Of a DNA stretch of 64,000 bases, positions 33,879 to 41,948 are shown in pieces. The position numbers and the translations under genes were made by a program. The DNA is from CBDBGD01 sp965205235. Lineage in GTDB: Bacteria > Chloroflexota > Dehalococcoidia > Lucifugimonadales > UBA1127. Position 1 is the first letter of the stretch; the number at the start of each line of letters is the position of its first letter. The DNA lies in assembly GCA_965205235.1 (NCBI GenBank), contig CBDBGD010000005.1:62001-126000 (forward strand). The letters run 5' to 3'. The notes beneath the pieces were generated by a model, which made no database searches, was not told the DNA's origin, and saw nothing but the letters and a program-made list of their open reading frames with translations.

Positions 33879-34886
33879 TTAGCCTTCCTCTGCCGCATGG
33901 AGGAATTCGAGTCCCACGAGACCTTTCGACTTCGGCGTTGCGACGAACTCATTGCGTTCGCGCCACGCGACTGCTATGCACAAGTCCTCCATCCATCCGA
34001 CGTGTGCAGAGGACGGCCGTTTGTCGAACACTGCCACCTTGGCTACGGGTCCACCCGCAAAGTCGTCAGGTAGAGACAGCTTCTCGTAGTACAGCAACTG
34101 GCCGACGGCGTGCCTGACTTGCCGGACTTCGTCATCATGCGTTCCGTCAAGGGTCTTCATCTCGGCAAGCACAACGCCGGGCGGCAACGTAGCGGCGAGG
34201 TCAAACACACCCTCATACATGAGCCCGTCAGGCATTTTGCTTGCAAACGCTTGCACGAGTTGCCCATGCTCGCTGGTGCGTCGGCTGCGTATGTGGTGGG
34301 CCATTGCCAAGTCGGTCATCCTGCCGGTTACGGGCCCCTCATCGTGGTGGTCAGGGTCCCGGACTTGAGCGATAGTGTCTGCGGTGACCTCACGAGCAGG
34401 TGGCCTCCCGCTTGCAGAGGGGGAGCTAGCAATGAGGGCCTCTATATCATCGGCAGGGTCATCAAACTCTCTGATGGTCAGCATTCGCTTCTTGAGCCGG
34501 GCCCGTAGCACTCCGGAGAGATTGTCTCGTGGTATACGGTCTGTAAGCCATGCGACAGGATAGCTGTGTGCATGCTTTGGCTCTTGGACGTTCCCGTCGA
34601 ACTGATATGGCCCTGTCACTCTGCAAATGCGGATGTGACGCGTTCGTCTTCGGTTACGGACTACCACGACGTCGTTCACTGCCGCCTTTTGAAATAGAAG
34701 GAATTGTCCTGCGTTGGCTCCGATGCTGTACTTGCTTGCTGACTTACCTCGCCGACGGACAAGGGCCTGCTTTATCTCTTCGCTGTTCAGGCCATCGATG
34801 CTCTCGTACAGGCTGTAGCCCATCGAAATCGCAGAGTTTTCCTCGAAGTCGTCGAGATCGCCATAGAACTCCCAATACGCCACCAT
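33879..34886 (-). CDS. PUA/EVE-like plus PD-(D/E)XK nuclease, restriction-endonuclease-like
   Basis: A 335-residue protein with no partner methylase next to it. The N-terminal half, GANAGQFLLFQKAAVNDVVV then RHIRICRVTGPYQFDG and HSYPVAWLTDRIPRDNLSGV, resembles PUA/EVE-like modules that read modified bases in type IV restriction enzymes. The C-terminal half has MYEGVFDLAATLPPGVVLAE, MKTLDGT and QVRHAVGQLLYYEKL, the D...ExK plus Q-x6-GQLxYY pattern of PD-(D/E)XK nucleases. GGAGGGG precedes ATG 34886. Base composition is lower in GC than its neighbours and repeats flank it on the upstream side, suggesting transfer. A modification-dependent defence nuclease is the best guess. Confidence 0.6.
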   Translation of the reverse strand: MVAYWEFYGDLDDFEENSAISMGYSLYESIDGLNSEEIKQALVRRRGKSASKYSIGANAGQFLLFQKAAVNDVVVVRNRRRTRHIRICRVTGPYQFDGNVQEPKHAHSYPVAWLTDRIPRDNLSGVLRARLKKRMLTIREFDDPADDIEALIASSPSASGRPPAREVTADTIAQVRDPDHHDEGPVTGRMTDLAMAHHIRSRRTSEHGQLVQAFASKMPDGLMYEGVFDLAATLPPGVVLAEMKTLDGTHDDEVRQVRHAVGQLLYYEKLSLPDDFAGGPVAKVAVFDKRPSSAHVGWMEDLCIAVAWRERNEFVATPKSKGLVGLEFLHAAEEG

Positions 34887-34989
34887 CGATCCCCTCCCGT
34901 CCCAGCATCGGAGAATGCGATTTCTCAGTCAGGCATCCGCGTGTCCAGCAACCCCGATCGCAATTGGGGGCTGCATTGTAGCACTCAGC

Positions 34990-35115
34990 CTTGCCATCGA
35001 ATTCGCTCGTAGCGAGCCTGTCGAACCACATTTCGGCGGAGGCCGGAATCCAGGGGTGGGTCCGGGGGTTCCCTCGTAGGGGCGGGTTTCGAACCCGCCC
35101 ACCGCACTGAGGGCC
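34990..35115. repeat. Short palindromic repeats upstream of the nuclease gene
   Basis: TCGCTCGTAGCGAGCCTGTCGAACCACA (split here as TCGCTCGTAGCGAGCC and TGTCGAACCACA, 35004-35031) and GGGGCGGGTTTCGAACCCGCCC (35081-35102), members of two families found throughout the window. Confidence 0.6.
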
Positions 35116-35159
35116 CAGGCCTCGCCCCGAGTGCCATCTGCCCCTACCCCCAACACCCC

Positions 35160-35620
35160 CCATCCCCTACCATCACTCCATGCCCACGCGCACGCGCCCA
35201 ACTACATTCGTCGTTCCTGCACAGGCAGCGCCTCTCTGCTCCAACAGCCGCCGCCGTCCAAACGTCGTTGGGGTTAGGCGGCTGGCCGCTTGTTTCGCGC
35301 CCCATTCACGCGACCCCGAATCCGTATCTGGACCTTGTTCCGCGGTTGTTTCGCGCGGCATTCGTTTCGTAGCTGCGACGCGCGGTTCGAACCCGCCACT
35401 GCGAAACAACCCCCAACCTGGCCCCTCTCTCCGATGGCCGGACGAAAGAACGAGTCCAAGCTGCGCCCCATCCCGGCGCGGAACAACCGCGATTCAACCG
35501 CAAAGCTGTTTCGACGCACCACCGCGAGTCCCCAGGCACGGGAGGGCCGGGAAAAAACGCGCAAAACGAAACGACTCGAATCGAGTCCTCCTCGGAAGAG
35601 GGCGGCGGGGGGTGCTAGGA
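35160..35620 (-). repeat. Large dispersed intergenic repeat, copy B (inverted)
   Basis: Reverse-strand copy of the repeat at 6420-6960 and 45200-45700. In reverse complement it runs GACTCGATTCGAGTCGTTTC, GCGCGTTTTTTCCCGGCCC, CCGTGCCTGGGG, GAATCGCGGTTGTTCCGCG, CAGCTTGGACTCGT, CAGGTTGGGGGTTGTTTCGC, AACCGCGGAACAAGGTCCAG, GACGTTTGGACGGCGGCGGC, ending GATGGTAGGGGATGG. It abuts the stop of the formyltransferase gene and contains no gene. Confidence 0.8.
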
Positions 35621-36418
35621 GCCGGTGCCGCCCAGCGCACCCTCCACCTCAGCGTTGAGGTTGAGGCCGAGGGTGGGGGCGCCGGTGGGGTCGACGACCT
35701 GGCGGTTGGCAATGCGGAGGCGGCCGCCGGTGAGGGCCCGGATGGTCTCGAGGAGCAGGGGGCGCTCGCGGCGGATGCCCTCCTGCCGGATGCGCTGGAA
35801 GAGGGGGAGCGACTCGCCGTGCTTGGCCTTGAGCGCATCGACGTCGCGCCCTTCGACATCGGCCCAGAGGGCATCGTAGTCACCGCCGCGGACGGGGAAG
35901 GTGACATAACTCGCGGTGGGGCCCTTGTCCCAGTCGTCGGTGGCGACCTGGATTGTGGCGCCGTGCTCCGACGCCCCGTCCTCGATGAGCTTCCAGATGA
36001 CCGCCTGCCACGTGCCGACTGTGCCGCCCGGGAGGGCGGGGTGGAGGTTGAGCATGGTGTATCGCTGGACCATCTCTTGGGCGGTGAAGAGCATGTAGCC
36101 GCCCAGGATGCAGACGTCGGGGTCGTACTGGTCGAGCAACGCCATGGCCTGTTGGTCGAAGACCTCCCGCACCTCGGCGAAGGTGCGCGCCTTGCGCTCA
36201 CGCCGCAGCCGCTGCGAGGAAAGCGTGACGAGGGGAACGCCGCGGCTGCGCACGAGGGCCATGAACTCGTCGCTGCCGGGCTGCTCGCCGGGCTCGCGGT
36301 TGCAGAAGACGAACTGGACGCGGGCGTTCAGGTCGCCGCGGCGGATGGCGTCGAGGACGGTCTGGAGGAGGCCGCGGGAGCCCTCGCCGCGCCCCGTCGA
36401 GAACCAGCCCAGCTTCAC
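35615..36418 (-). CDS. Formyltransferase-fold (GART-like) protein
   Basis: A 267-residue protein related to PurN/Fmt formyltransferases. The GTG start (36416-36418) overlaps the upstream PHP stop. It reads LGWFSTGRGEGSRGLLQTVL, FVFCNREPGEQPGSDEFMAL, DPDVCILGGYMLFTAQEMVQ, then MLNLHPALPGGTVGTWQAVI, which holds the conserved N-x-H-P-x-L-P-G motif with catalytic Asn/His; the Asp of the family appears in ATDDWDKGPTASYVTFPV. It is not a standard PurN or Fmt, so the formyl acceptor is unknown. Final gene of an xseB-PHP-formyltransferase operon, ending in the large repeat. Confidence 0.8.
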   Translation of the reverse strand: MKLGWFSTGRGEGSRGLLQTVLDAIRRGDLNARVQFVFCNREPGEQPGSDEFMALVRSRGVPLVTLSSQRLRRERKARTFAEVREVFDQQAMALLDQYDPDVCILGGYMLFTAQEMVQRYTMLNLHPALPGGTVGTWQAVIWKLIEDGASEHGATIQVATDDWDKGPTASYVTFPVRGGDYDALWADVEGRDVDALKAKHGESLPLFQRIRQEGIRRERPLLLETIRALTGGRLRIANRQVVDPTGAPTLGLNLNAEVEGALGGTGS

Positions 36419-37092
36419 CGGCGGCGCCAGCCAAGGCGCTTGCGGAGCTTGGCGTAGGTGGTGGCAAGGTGGACGAGATGGCTGGCGGCGCGGGTGACGA
36501 GGCGGGCCTGGGCGAGGGCCTGTTTGAAGCCCTCGGGAGTGCCGTCGAAGGGGGGCATCTCGGTGTAGGTGCGGCCGAGCTCGCGCGGGTGGTGGGCGTC
36601 GCTGACGGCGGTGGGGAGCAGGCCGTACCGCCGGGCAGTCGCCATGGCCCTGCGGTTGGCGTCGCCGAACGCGTTGCGGGCGTTGAAGGCCTCCATCATG
36701 TCGACGAGGGGGAGGACCTCTTCCAGGGCCCTTTCGGCGATGACGGAGCGGCGCAGGGAGTCGTAGGGGTGGGGGATGGAGACGAGGCCGCCCTGCTCGC
36801 GGATGCGCTCGACGGTCTCCAAGGGGGAGAGGCCGGCGGGGACCTCCTCTTGCAGGAAGAGGCCGGTGATCTCCCCGGCGGTGGACTTGACCTCGGCGGC
36901 GACGATGACGGGGAAGGGTGCGATGCGGGCGACGTCCTGGGCGCCGCGGATGGTGTTGTGGTCGGTGACGGCGATGCAGCCGAGGCCAACCTCCAGGCAT
37001 CGGGCGACGAGCTGCTCGGGGGTGGTGAGGCAGTCGTAGGAGTGGTGGGTGTGCATGTGGAAGTCGGCGCGGACGAGGGTTGGAGTCGACAT
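36415..37092 (-). CDS. PHP-domain metal-dependent phosphoesterase
   Basis: A 225-residue PHP (polymerase and histidinol phosphatase) protein, related to the YciV/RnaAM group that removes 5' nucleotides or phosphates from nucleic acids. Metal motifs: DFHMHTHHSYDCLTTPEQLV, CIAVTDHNTIRGA, IVAAEVKSTAGEITGLFL, LVSIPHPYDSLRRS and PTAVSDAHHPRELGRTYTEM. Start overlaps the xseB stop as TGATG and its stop overlaps the next GTG, so all three are translationally coupled. Confidence 0.88.
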   Translation of the reverse strand: MSTPTLVRADFHMHTHHSYDCLTTPEQLVARCLEVGLGCIAVTDHNTIRGAQDVARIAPFPVIVAAEVKSTAGEITGLFLQEEVPAGLSPLETVERIREQGGLVSIPHPYDSLRRSVIAERALEEVLPLVDMMEAFNARNAFGDANRRAMATARRYGLLPTAVSDAHHPRELGRTYTEMPPFDGTPEGFKQALAQARLVTRAASHLVHLATTYAKLRKRLGWRRR

Positions 37093-37400
37093 CAGGGCGT
37101 CTCGGCGTCGTAGGGGGTGGACTCGTCGCTGACGACGGAGGGGTCGTCGAGGTTGTCCTGGGCGAGGAAGCGCATCTGCTCGCCGAAGGAGGTCTGGATG
37201 CGGGTGATGCGGAGCTCGGCGGCGCTGAGGAGCTCGCTGCAGATGCGGGCGAGGCGGAGGCCCTCCTCGTAGAGGCGCGTGGTCTGCTCCAGGGTCAGGC
37301 CCCCGGCTTCCAGGGACTGGGCCGTAGCCTCCAGCTGCTTGAAGGCCTCCTCAAAGGAGAGACCATCGCGCTGGCCCGGCTTTGGGGCGCTCTCCGCCAT
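37092..37400 (-). CDS. xseB: Exodeoxyribonuclease VII small subunit
   Basis: Partner of XseA in the enzyme that degrades single-stranded DNA to oligonucleotides. From ATG 37398-37400 the protein is 102 residues; LSFEEAFKQLEATAQSLEAG then LTLEQTTRLYEEGLRLARIC is the canonical XseB coiled helix, with a C-terminal acidic extension (DNLDDPSVVSDESTPYDAET). It is separated from xseA (41807-43003) by 4.4 kb including an IS30 copy, instead of the usual adjacent pair. Confidence 0.92.
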   Translation of the reverse strand: MAESAPKPGQRDGLSFEEAFKQLEATAQSLEAGGLTLEQTTRLYEEGLRLARICSELLSAAELRITRIQTSFGEQMRFLAQDNLDDPSVVSDESTPYDAETP

Positions 37401-37434
37401 GGACACCACCGGACCTGCCCCAGGCAGGCCGTTT

Positions 37435-37887
37435 CTACTGCTGGGTGAGGAGGAAGGCAACCAGCGCGTCGACCTCGGCGTCGGTGAGGTTGAGGGGAGC
37501 GACGGTGGCCTCCATGAGCTCAGCCGACTCTTCCCAGTCGGGAGTGGTGAAGGCGCTGGGCTCGGTGATGGACCTGCGGAGGTACTCCTCGACCGAGAGG
37601 CCGGCCTCGCGTCCCTCGGCGACCGTGGCGATGTTGGTGTGGTCGGGGCCGAGCTCGGCGGTGGCGCCGGGGATGTTCTCGTTGGCGTGGCAGGTGGTGC
37701 AGAGACCCCGGCCCTGGTACAGGGCCTTACCCTGGGCCGCGAGGTCTATTCCGTTGGTGGTCGTTGTAGCCGGGGCCGGCGTCGTTGTGGTCGTGCCGCC
37801 GTCGTCGCCGTTGCCGCCGCAGGCTGCGAGGAGGCCAACGAGCAAGAGCGCCGCCGAGATACCCACTAGGAGAGGTCGCCGCATCAC
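37435..37887 (-). CDS. Lipoprotein mono-heme cytochrome c
   Basis: A 150-residue exported electron carrier. The N terminus (MMRRPLLVGISAALLLVGLL, then AAC) is a lipoprotein signal with the lipobox LLAAC (Cys23), followed by a Thr/Pro-rich linker of about 25 residues. The heme motif is CTTCH in YQGRGLCTTCHANENIPGA; the likely distal Met is in ESAELMEATVAPLNL, and the C-terminal helix DAEVDALVAFLLTQ is typical of class I cytochromes c. It lies 34 bp before xseB in the same direction but is functionally unrelated. Confidence 0.9.
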   Translation of the reverse strand: MMRRPLLVGISAALLLVGLLAACGGNGDDGGTTTTTPAPATTTTNGIDLAAQGKALYQGRGLCTTCHANENIPGATAELGPDHTNIATVAEGREAGLSVEEYLRRSITEPSAFTTPDWEESAELMEATVAPLNLTDAEVDALVAFLLTQQ

Positions 37888-37935
37888 GCTACCGTCCTTT
37901 CGTGCTGGTGTTACCCAATGTCTTGCGTCTGTCGA

Positions 37936-38526
37936 CTAGCCGGGCGCTACGCCCAGGGCTTTCTGGACCTCTTTGAGTGCCTGCCGGGTGGGCAGGACGC
38001 CAGGAGGCAGGGTGGTGCCGGGGGACTCTTCCTCGACCTCCGGCACGATCTTTGCACAGACAAATACGGGCCCGCGCTGCGAAAGGATGTCCGCGGAGCG
38101 GGTGGTGAACTCTTCCAGGTCGTCGAACTCGTAGGCGGCGGGGTAGCCGGCGGCGAGGGCGAGCTTGGCGAGGGAGAAGCGCCCCTGACCGGGAACGGGC
38201 TGGCCACCGGTGGTGGCGTAGACGCCGTTCTCCATGACGAAGTGGTAGAGGTTGCCGGGGGCCTTGTTGGCGATGGCTATGAGTGCGCCAAGGTTCATGA
38301 GCAGGCTGCCGTCGCCGTCGAAGAGGATGACTTTCTCGTCGGGCTGGGCGAGGGCGAGGCCGAGGGCCATGGAGGAGGCCTTTCCCATAGCGCCGGAGAC
38401 GGGGAGGTCACGCTGGGGGACGCCGCTGACCTGGGCCCAATCGCCCCGGGAGCCCATGGTGGTGAGAACGACTGCGCCGGCCCGCTGCCGGGCCACCGCG
38501 GCCATGAGGTCACGCTGGAGGATCAC
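37936..38526 (-). CDS. ThDP-dependent decarboxylase, cofactor-binding subunit
   Basis: A 196-residue chain equivalent to the C-terminal (pyrophosphate-binding) domain of ThDP decarboxylases, as in the beta subunit of sulfopyruvate or phosphonopyruvate decarboxylase. It has VVLTTMGSRGDWAQVSG, LPVSGAMGKASSMALGLALA and the ThDP motif ILFDGDGSLLMNLGALIAIA (GDG...N). The ATG overlaps the stop of the upstream subunit (ATGA). The exact 2-oxoacid is unknown; no comA/B/C or phosphonate genes are nearby. Confidence 0.82.
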   Translation of the reverse strand: MILQRDLMAAVARQRAGAVVLTTMGSRGDWAQVSGVPQRDLPVSGAMGKASSMALGLALAQPDEKVILFDGDGSLLMNLGALIAIANKAPGNLYHFVMENGVYATTGGQPVPGQGRFSLAKLALAAGYPAAYEFDDLEEFTTRSADILSQRGPVFVCAKIVPEVEEESPGTTLPPGVLPTRQALKEVQKALGVAPG

Positions 38527-39035
38527 TTCTTCCCCGTGGAGAAGGCGTGGTACTCGTCGCCGACGAGGACGGCGACAGGGCGGCTGGTGCGGGAGGCCTC
38601 CTCGAAGGCGAGGGAGATGCGGTCTGCGTCTTCGTCGCGCTCCATGAGGTAGTAGTTGATGCCCCAGGCGTTGAGGATGGGCTCGGTGTAGCGTGCGGCG
38701 GAGTCGGGCGTGGGGCCCTTGCGGGTCCAGCCGCGGTAGCCGATGACCATGACCATGGGGAGGCCGAGGTCGAGGGCGATGCCGCGGATGGAGTCGCCGG
38801 ACTCGAACATGCCGGTGTTCTGGATGAGGACGACGGGCTTCTTGCCGCCGATGGAGAGGCCCGCGGCGATGGGCATGCTCTCGCCCTCACGGCAGACGGG
38901 GACGAGGTCGAGGCTGGGCTCGTCCTGCAGCTTGAGGTAGAGCCAGTTGGTCTCGCTGTCGGGGAGGCAGACGACGTGGGTGACGTCGTTCTTCTTGAAC
39001 TCTTCCACGAGGGTTTCAGGGCTGATACCGGCCAC
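38523..39035 (-). CDS. ThDP-dependent decarboxylase, N-terminal (Pyr) subunit
   Basis: A 170-residue chain equivalent to the pyrimidine-binding domain of a ThDP decarboxylase: SPETLVEEFKKNDVTHVVCL, LVPVCREGESMPIAAGLSIG (the conserved catalytic Glu is in CREGE), KKPVVLIQNTGMFESGDSIR and LGLPMVMVIGYRG. With the next gene it makes a two-subunit enzyme like ComD/ComE (sulfopyruvate decarboxylase) or Ppd. The two are coupled by a 4-bp overlap. Confidence 0.82.
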   Translation of the reverse strand: MAGISPETLVEEFKKNDVTHVVCLPDSETNWLYLKLQDEPSLDLVPVCREGESMPIAAGLSIGGKKPVVLIQNTGMFESGDSIRGIALDLGLPMVMVIGYRGWTRKGPTPDSAARYTEPILNAWGINYYLMERDEDADRISLAFEEASRTSRPVAVLVGDEYHAFSTGKK

Positions 39036-39420
39036 AGTCGTACTCCGTTGCGGTCAACGCGCAGGCTACCGGCAATTGTACCGTGGGCGTGCGCGGGGGG
39101 TCAACAGGAGGGGGCTGCGGCCTCCCCCTTCCACCGCCGCATTTCCATCCACTCGCCCCAGGCGGCCACCCGCTTTAGCTCCGCCCCCAACCCAGCGCCC
39201 CCCAGCGGGGGCCTGGGGGGCGCGGTCTCGCGATCTGCGGGTCCCAACGCTCGCAAAGCGGCGGGGTTCTGCCTCATCCTAGCGCTCTCCCTCCAGGGAG
39301 AGGGGATGAGCAGGCCCCACCCCCGCCCGAGGGCATTCTGGGGGACGGCGGCTCCCAGACCGGTGCTGGAAAGGTTGCCCTACCTGTGGGCGGGTTTCAA
39401 ACCCGCCCCTACGGTGGGCC
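39036..39420. repeat. Gap with GC-rich and palindromic repeats
   Basis: No gene. Holds a GGGGGCTGCGGCC / GGGGGCCTGGGGGG type GC-rich block (39100-39230) and the palindrome GGCGGGTTTCAAACCCGCCCCT at 39390-39411, adjacent to the stop of the next minus-strand gene. Confidence 0.55.
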
Positions 39421-39606
39421 CTAACGGAGCGTGGACTCTATCTGCTTCGCTTCAGAGTCGCTCACAATGCGGAAGACGGTGTACTGGGGAGCATCTTTGG
39501 CCCGGCCCCGAACCGCCTTACGCCCGTTCTTCAGGGTCACTATGGTGGGTTCCAGAATCTCGCACGTTCTGCGCAGCGGTAGGCAGTAAGCAGTTAGTCC
39601 TTCCAT
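39421..39606 (-). CDS. Small protein, zinc-less relative of DUF5679-type proteins
   Basis: A 61-residue protein, MEGLTAYCLPLRRTCEILEP then TIVTLKNGRKAVRGRAKDAP and QYTVFRIVSDSEAKQIEST. The TLKNGRxAxxG...FRI pattern matches small zinc-ribbon proteins (DUF5679-like, usually CxxC...TLKNGRPAxxGxCxxCGTKMFRI), but the cysteine pairs are lost. Shine-Dalgarno GGAGG lies 8 bases before the ATG. Distant paralog of the gene at 40174-40368; the three small genes 40368-39421 likely form one transcript. Confidence 0.6.
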   Translation of the reverse strand: MEGLTAYCLPLRRTCEILEPTIVTLKNGRKAVRGRAKDAPQYTVFRIVSDSEAKQIESTLR

Positions 39607-39639
39607 GGGGACACCTCCGTCGATATGTTGGCCTATTTG

Positions 39640-40164
39640 CTAGCCTTGCCTTGATCCTCCAACGGGTCCGTGAGAACCGTTCTGCCGGGCCTGGTCCTCC
39701 TGTCCACGTCTGGCTGAGGTTATAGCAACGACGTCATGGTCCACGAACCCCCGAATCAACTCGTTAGCCTGGCCAATGGCCTGGTCCAAGGCGTTGCGGG
39801 CAGATTCCGGGGGGGCATGGCTGACTTGAAACCCCAGCCACTGCTCGTGGGAGTCTCGCACTATCAACCGGACATCCTTCCAGTCCTGGGCCAGCTGCCG
39901 CAGCCGGTGCAGCACTCGGCGCCACTGGCTGGGGTTGATCACCAAGTACAGGACGTAGGCCGTACCGCCAGTGGTCTCCCACCAGTACGGCAACTCCGGG
40001 TGGCCTTCACAGGAGGAGAGGGTCTCTACCAGGTCGGTCTGGTTTAACGTCCAGACCAACTCTCTGACCCCCGGTTCCAAGTGTTGGTAGTCCAGGAACC
40101 AGGGGTGCATCGCCTGGACGTCAGCGAAAGTGGGACGGAGTACCGCCCGCTTGAACCACCACAT
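39640..40164 (-). CDS. Hypothetical protein
   Basis: Unrecognised 174-residue soluble protein. Start ATG 40162-40164 has GAGGAGG 6 bases upstream. Visible features: MWWFKRAVLRPTFADVQAMH, LVWTLNQTDLVETLSSCEGH, PYWWETTGGTAYVLYLVINP and LAQDWKDVRLIVRDSHEQWL; the SSCEGH-P and GTAYVLYLV segments suggest an alpha/beta fold. The C-terminal 20 residues are polar and probably disordered. It begins 9 bp after the upstream small gene. Confidence 0.6.
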   Translation of the reverse strand: MWWFKRAVLRPTFADVQAMHPWFLDYQHLEPGVRELVWTLNQTDLVETLSSCEGHPELPYWWETTGGTAYVLYLVINPSQWRRVLHRLRQLAQDWKDVRLIVRDSHEQWLGFQVSHAPPESARNALDQAIGQANELIRGFVDHDVVAITSARRGQEDQARQNGSHGPVGGSRQG

Positions 40165-40173
40165 GGCGCCTCC

Positions 40174-40368
40174 TCAGGAGCCGTCGATCTCAGGGACCTG
40201 CAAGGCGTCGTACTGTTGCTTGCTGACGAACCTGACCAGCTTGGCGCCGTCTGCTTCCCCGGTAACGGCGTAGGTGTGTCTGCCGTTCTTCTGCACCAGG
40301 GTACGCTTGCTGAGGCCGCTCTCCGGGATGTCCACTTTCTTCCGGGTCTTTACGTTGTAGAACTCCAC
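40174..40368 (-). CDS. Small protein of the KNGR type
   Basis: A 64-residue protein starting at GTG 40366-40368 with GAGGTG upstream: MEFYNVKTRKKVDIPESGLS, KRTLVQKNGRHTYAVTGEAD and GAKLVRFVSKQQYDALQ. It shares with 39421-39606 the pattern K-x-N-G-R...A/T-V-x-G...V-R/F-x-V-S, and resembles the zinc-less DUF5679-like group. Function unknown. First gene of the three-gene minus-strand set next to the IS30 copy. Confidence 0.6.
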   Translation of the reverse strand: MEFYNVKTRKKVDIPESGLSKRTLVQKNGRHTYAVTGEADGAKLVRFVSKQQYDALQVPEIDGS

Positions 40369-40739
40369 GTTTCACCTCGTGCAATATTCAAGCTCTGAGT
40401 CCTGGGTCTTCATCACATGGCCCCTCAGTCAGATCGTATCGCTCCTCCTTGTTCGTATTGTGGCCAGAATAGCCCTATTTGACATGGCATCTCATTCGGT
40501 ACGGTACATTCGCTCACTCGTATATTCGTCGGGGGGAGACTAGTCTCTACATGCCGTCCGACAGGACCGGCAGGCGGCGAACAGCGTCACAATCCCGCAG
40601 GTGAACGTCGCTTCGTAGTGGGCGCAGTAAATGATACTTTGTCGCAAGATTATTCACGTGTGGGAGAGTACCGCTTTTCTCGGGGACTGTCAAGTAGGCT
40701 CAGCCGATGCAGCAGCGTAAGGGGAAGGAGGGAGGTTCC
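40369..40739. other. Gene-free gap before the IS30 copy
   Basis: Lower-GC stretch with no convincing gene. On the minus strand an AAGGAGGAG run lies at 40441-40449 and a 14-codon GTG ORF ends in the Shine-Dalgarno of the 40174-40368 gene, which might be a leader peptide but has no support. CGTCCGACAGGACCGGC at 40556-40572 is imperfectly palindromic. A CGGTAGGTTCC-type half of the TTCCTGC repeat adjoins the IS left end. Confidence 0.5.
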
Positions 40740-41769
40740 TAAACTCACAAACGAAGTGCAACACCTGGTTAAGGTGTTGTCATGGGAAGACGATATAGGC
40801 ATGTCACCATTGAAGAACGCTGTGAAGTGGCCCGACTACACGCCCTGGGACACTCGGTCCGTCAAATTGCGGCAGCTCTGGATCGCTCGCCATCAACCGT
40901 GGCTCGGGAACTGACGCGCAATGGGTCGCGGACCCAGGGCTATCAGCCTCGGTATGCCGACCAGCACGCCCATGCCCGGCGCTGGCGCGGCGCTCGCTTG
41001 GAACGGGATGCAGGGCTCCGGCAGCAGGTCCTCTCCTGCCTCAAGCAGGGCTGGTCCCCTGAGCAGGTGGCGGGACGCATGGCCATGGAGTCAGGCAAAC
41101 CCGTCATCTCCCACGAGAGCATCTACCGCTTCATCTACGCCCAGATCGCTCGCAAGAAGGACTACTCCTGGCGCCACTACCTGCCCCGCGGAAAGTCCAA
41201 GCGGGGATGGCGGGGACGCAGAGGAGGAAGCTCTGCCTCCTTCATTGCCCACCGACTTCCCCTGGCCCACCGCCCCCAGGAGGCTGCCTGCCGCCAGACC
41301 CCTGGCCACTGGGAGGCGGACCTGATGGCCTTCGGCCGCCGAGGCCCCGTGGTCCTAGCCCTGCACGAGCGCTACTCCCGCCTCCTCATCGCCCTGCGGC
41401 CCGAAGGGAAGGCCTCCAGCCCCATCGCCGGCGCCATCATGCAAGCCCTGAGCTTCTTCCCTCCTGCATGGCGCCAGACCGTCACCTTCGACAATGGCAC
41501 GGAGTTCGCCCGCCATCACGCATTGCACGCGCTGGGCATTCAGACCTTCTTCTGCGATACCCACTCACCTTGGCAGAAGGGCGGCGTGGAGAACGCTATC
41601 GGCCGCATGCGGCGCTCCCTTCCCCGGAAGACCGACCTGGCGACCGTCTCCGACGCCCGGTTTGCTCAGCTCGTCCGCTCTTACAACAATACCCCTCGCA
41701 AGTGTCTGGGGTACCGCACCCCGGCAGAGATCTATGCTGCCCAGGTGTTGCACTTGAAATGTGAATTCA
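40740..41769 (+). mobile_element. IS30-family insertion sequence, copy 1
   Basis: About 1030 bp, base-for-base the same as 59028-60057 as far as I can read. Imperfect terminal inverted repeats: left TAAACTCACAAACG then AAGTGCAACACCTGG; right (reverse complement) TGAATTCACATTTC then AAGTGCAACACCTGG, with the inner 15 bases identical. Flanks are GAGGTTCC on the left and CCTTCCTGCCTGCGCGGGAA on the right, i.e. the element splits a TTCCTGC palindromic repeat with an apparent TTCC duplication. One transposase gene. Confidence 0.93.
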
Positions 41770-41948
41770 CCTTCCTGCCTGCGCGGGAACGACAAGGAGG
41801 GGCAGCCTACGGTGCGACGTTGGGGGGAGGGGAGACCTGGGCGGGGAAGGCGCCGTCGCGGAGGTGGATGCGAAGGGCGTCGTGGGGGGCGACGTCGTGG
41901 ACGCTGGTGACGGTTGCGCCGGTGTCCTCTCGCTGGACGAGGGCGTAG
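40782..41948 (+). CDS. IS30-family transposase (copy 1)
   Basis: DDE transposase. N-terminal HTH: HVTIEERCEVARLHALGHSV then RQIAAALDRSPSTVARELTR (the IS30 RSxSTVxREL signature); catalytic DDE residues are in GHWEADLMAF, TFDNGTEFARHH and WQKGGVENAIGRMRRSLPRK, with the family end NNTPRKCLGYRTPAEIY. Residues 1-329 are encoded inside the IS; no stop occurs there, so the frame runs out through the right end into the flanking repeat and antisense to xseA, adding about 59 foreign residues. The start ATG follows an AAGGTGTTGTC region, a weak Shine-Dalgarno. Confidence 0.93.
   Translation: MGRRYRHVTIEERCEVARLHALGHSVRQIAAALDRSPSTVARELTRNGSRTQGYQPRYADQHAHARRWRGARLERDAGLRQQVLSCLKQGWSPEQVAGRMAMESGKPVISHESIYRFIYAQIARKKDYSWRHYLPRGKSKRGWRGRRGGSSASFIAHRLPLAHRPQEAACRQTPGHWEADLMAFGRRGPVVLALHERYSRLLIALRPEGKASSPIAGAIMQALSFFPPAWRQTVTFDNGTEFARHHALHALGIQTFFCDTHSPWQKGGVENAIGRMRRSLPRKTDLATVSDARFAQLVRSYNNTPRKCLGYRTPAEIYAAQVLHLKCEFTFLPARERQGGAAYGATLGGGETWAGKAPSRRWMRRASWGATSWTLVTVAPVSSRWTRA

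Noticed and set aside
40618..40914. Plus-strand ORF overlapping the IS30 left end (and its twin at 58924-59202)
   Set aside because: It reads the inverted repeat and transposase start in another frame; both copies differ in their upstream part, showing no shared gene.
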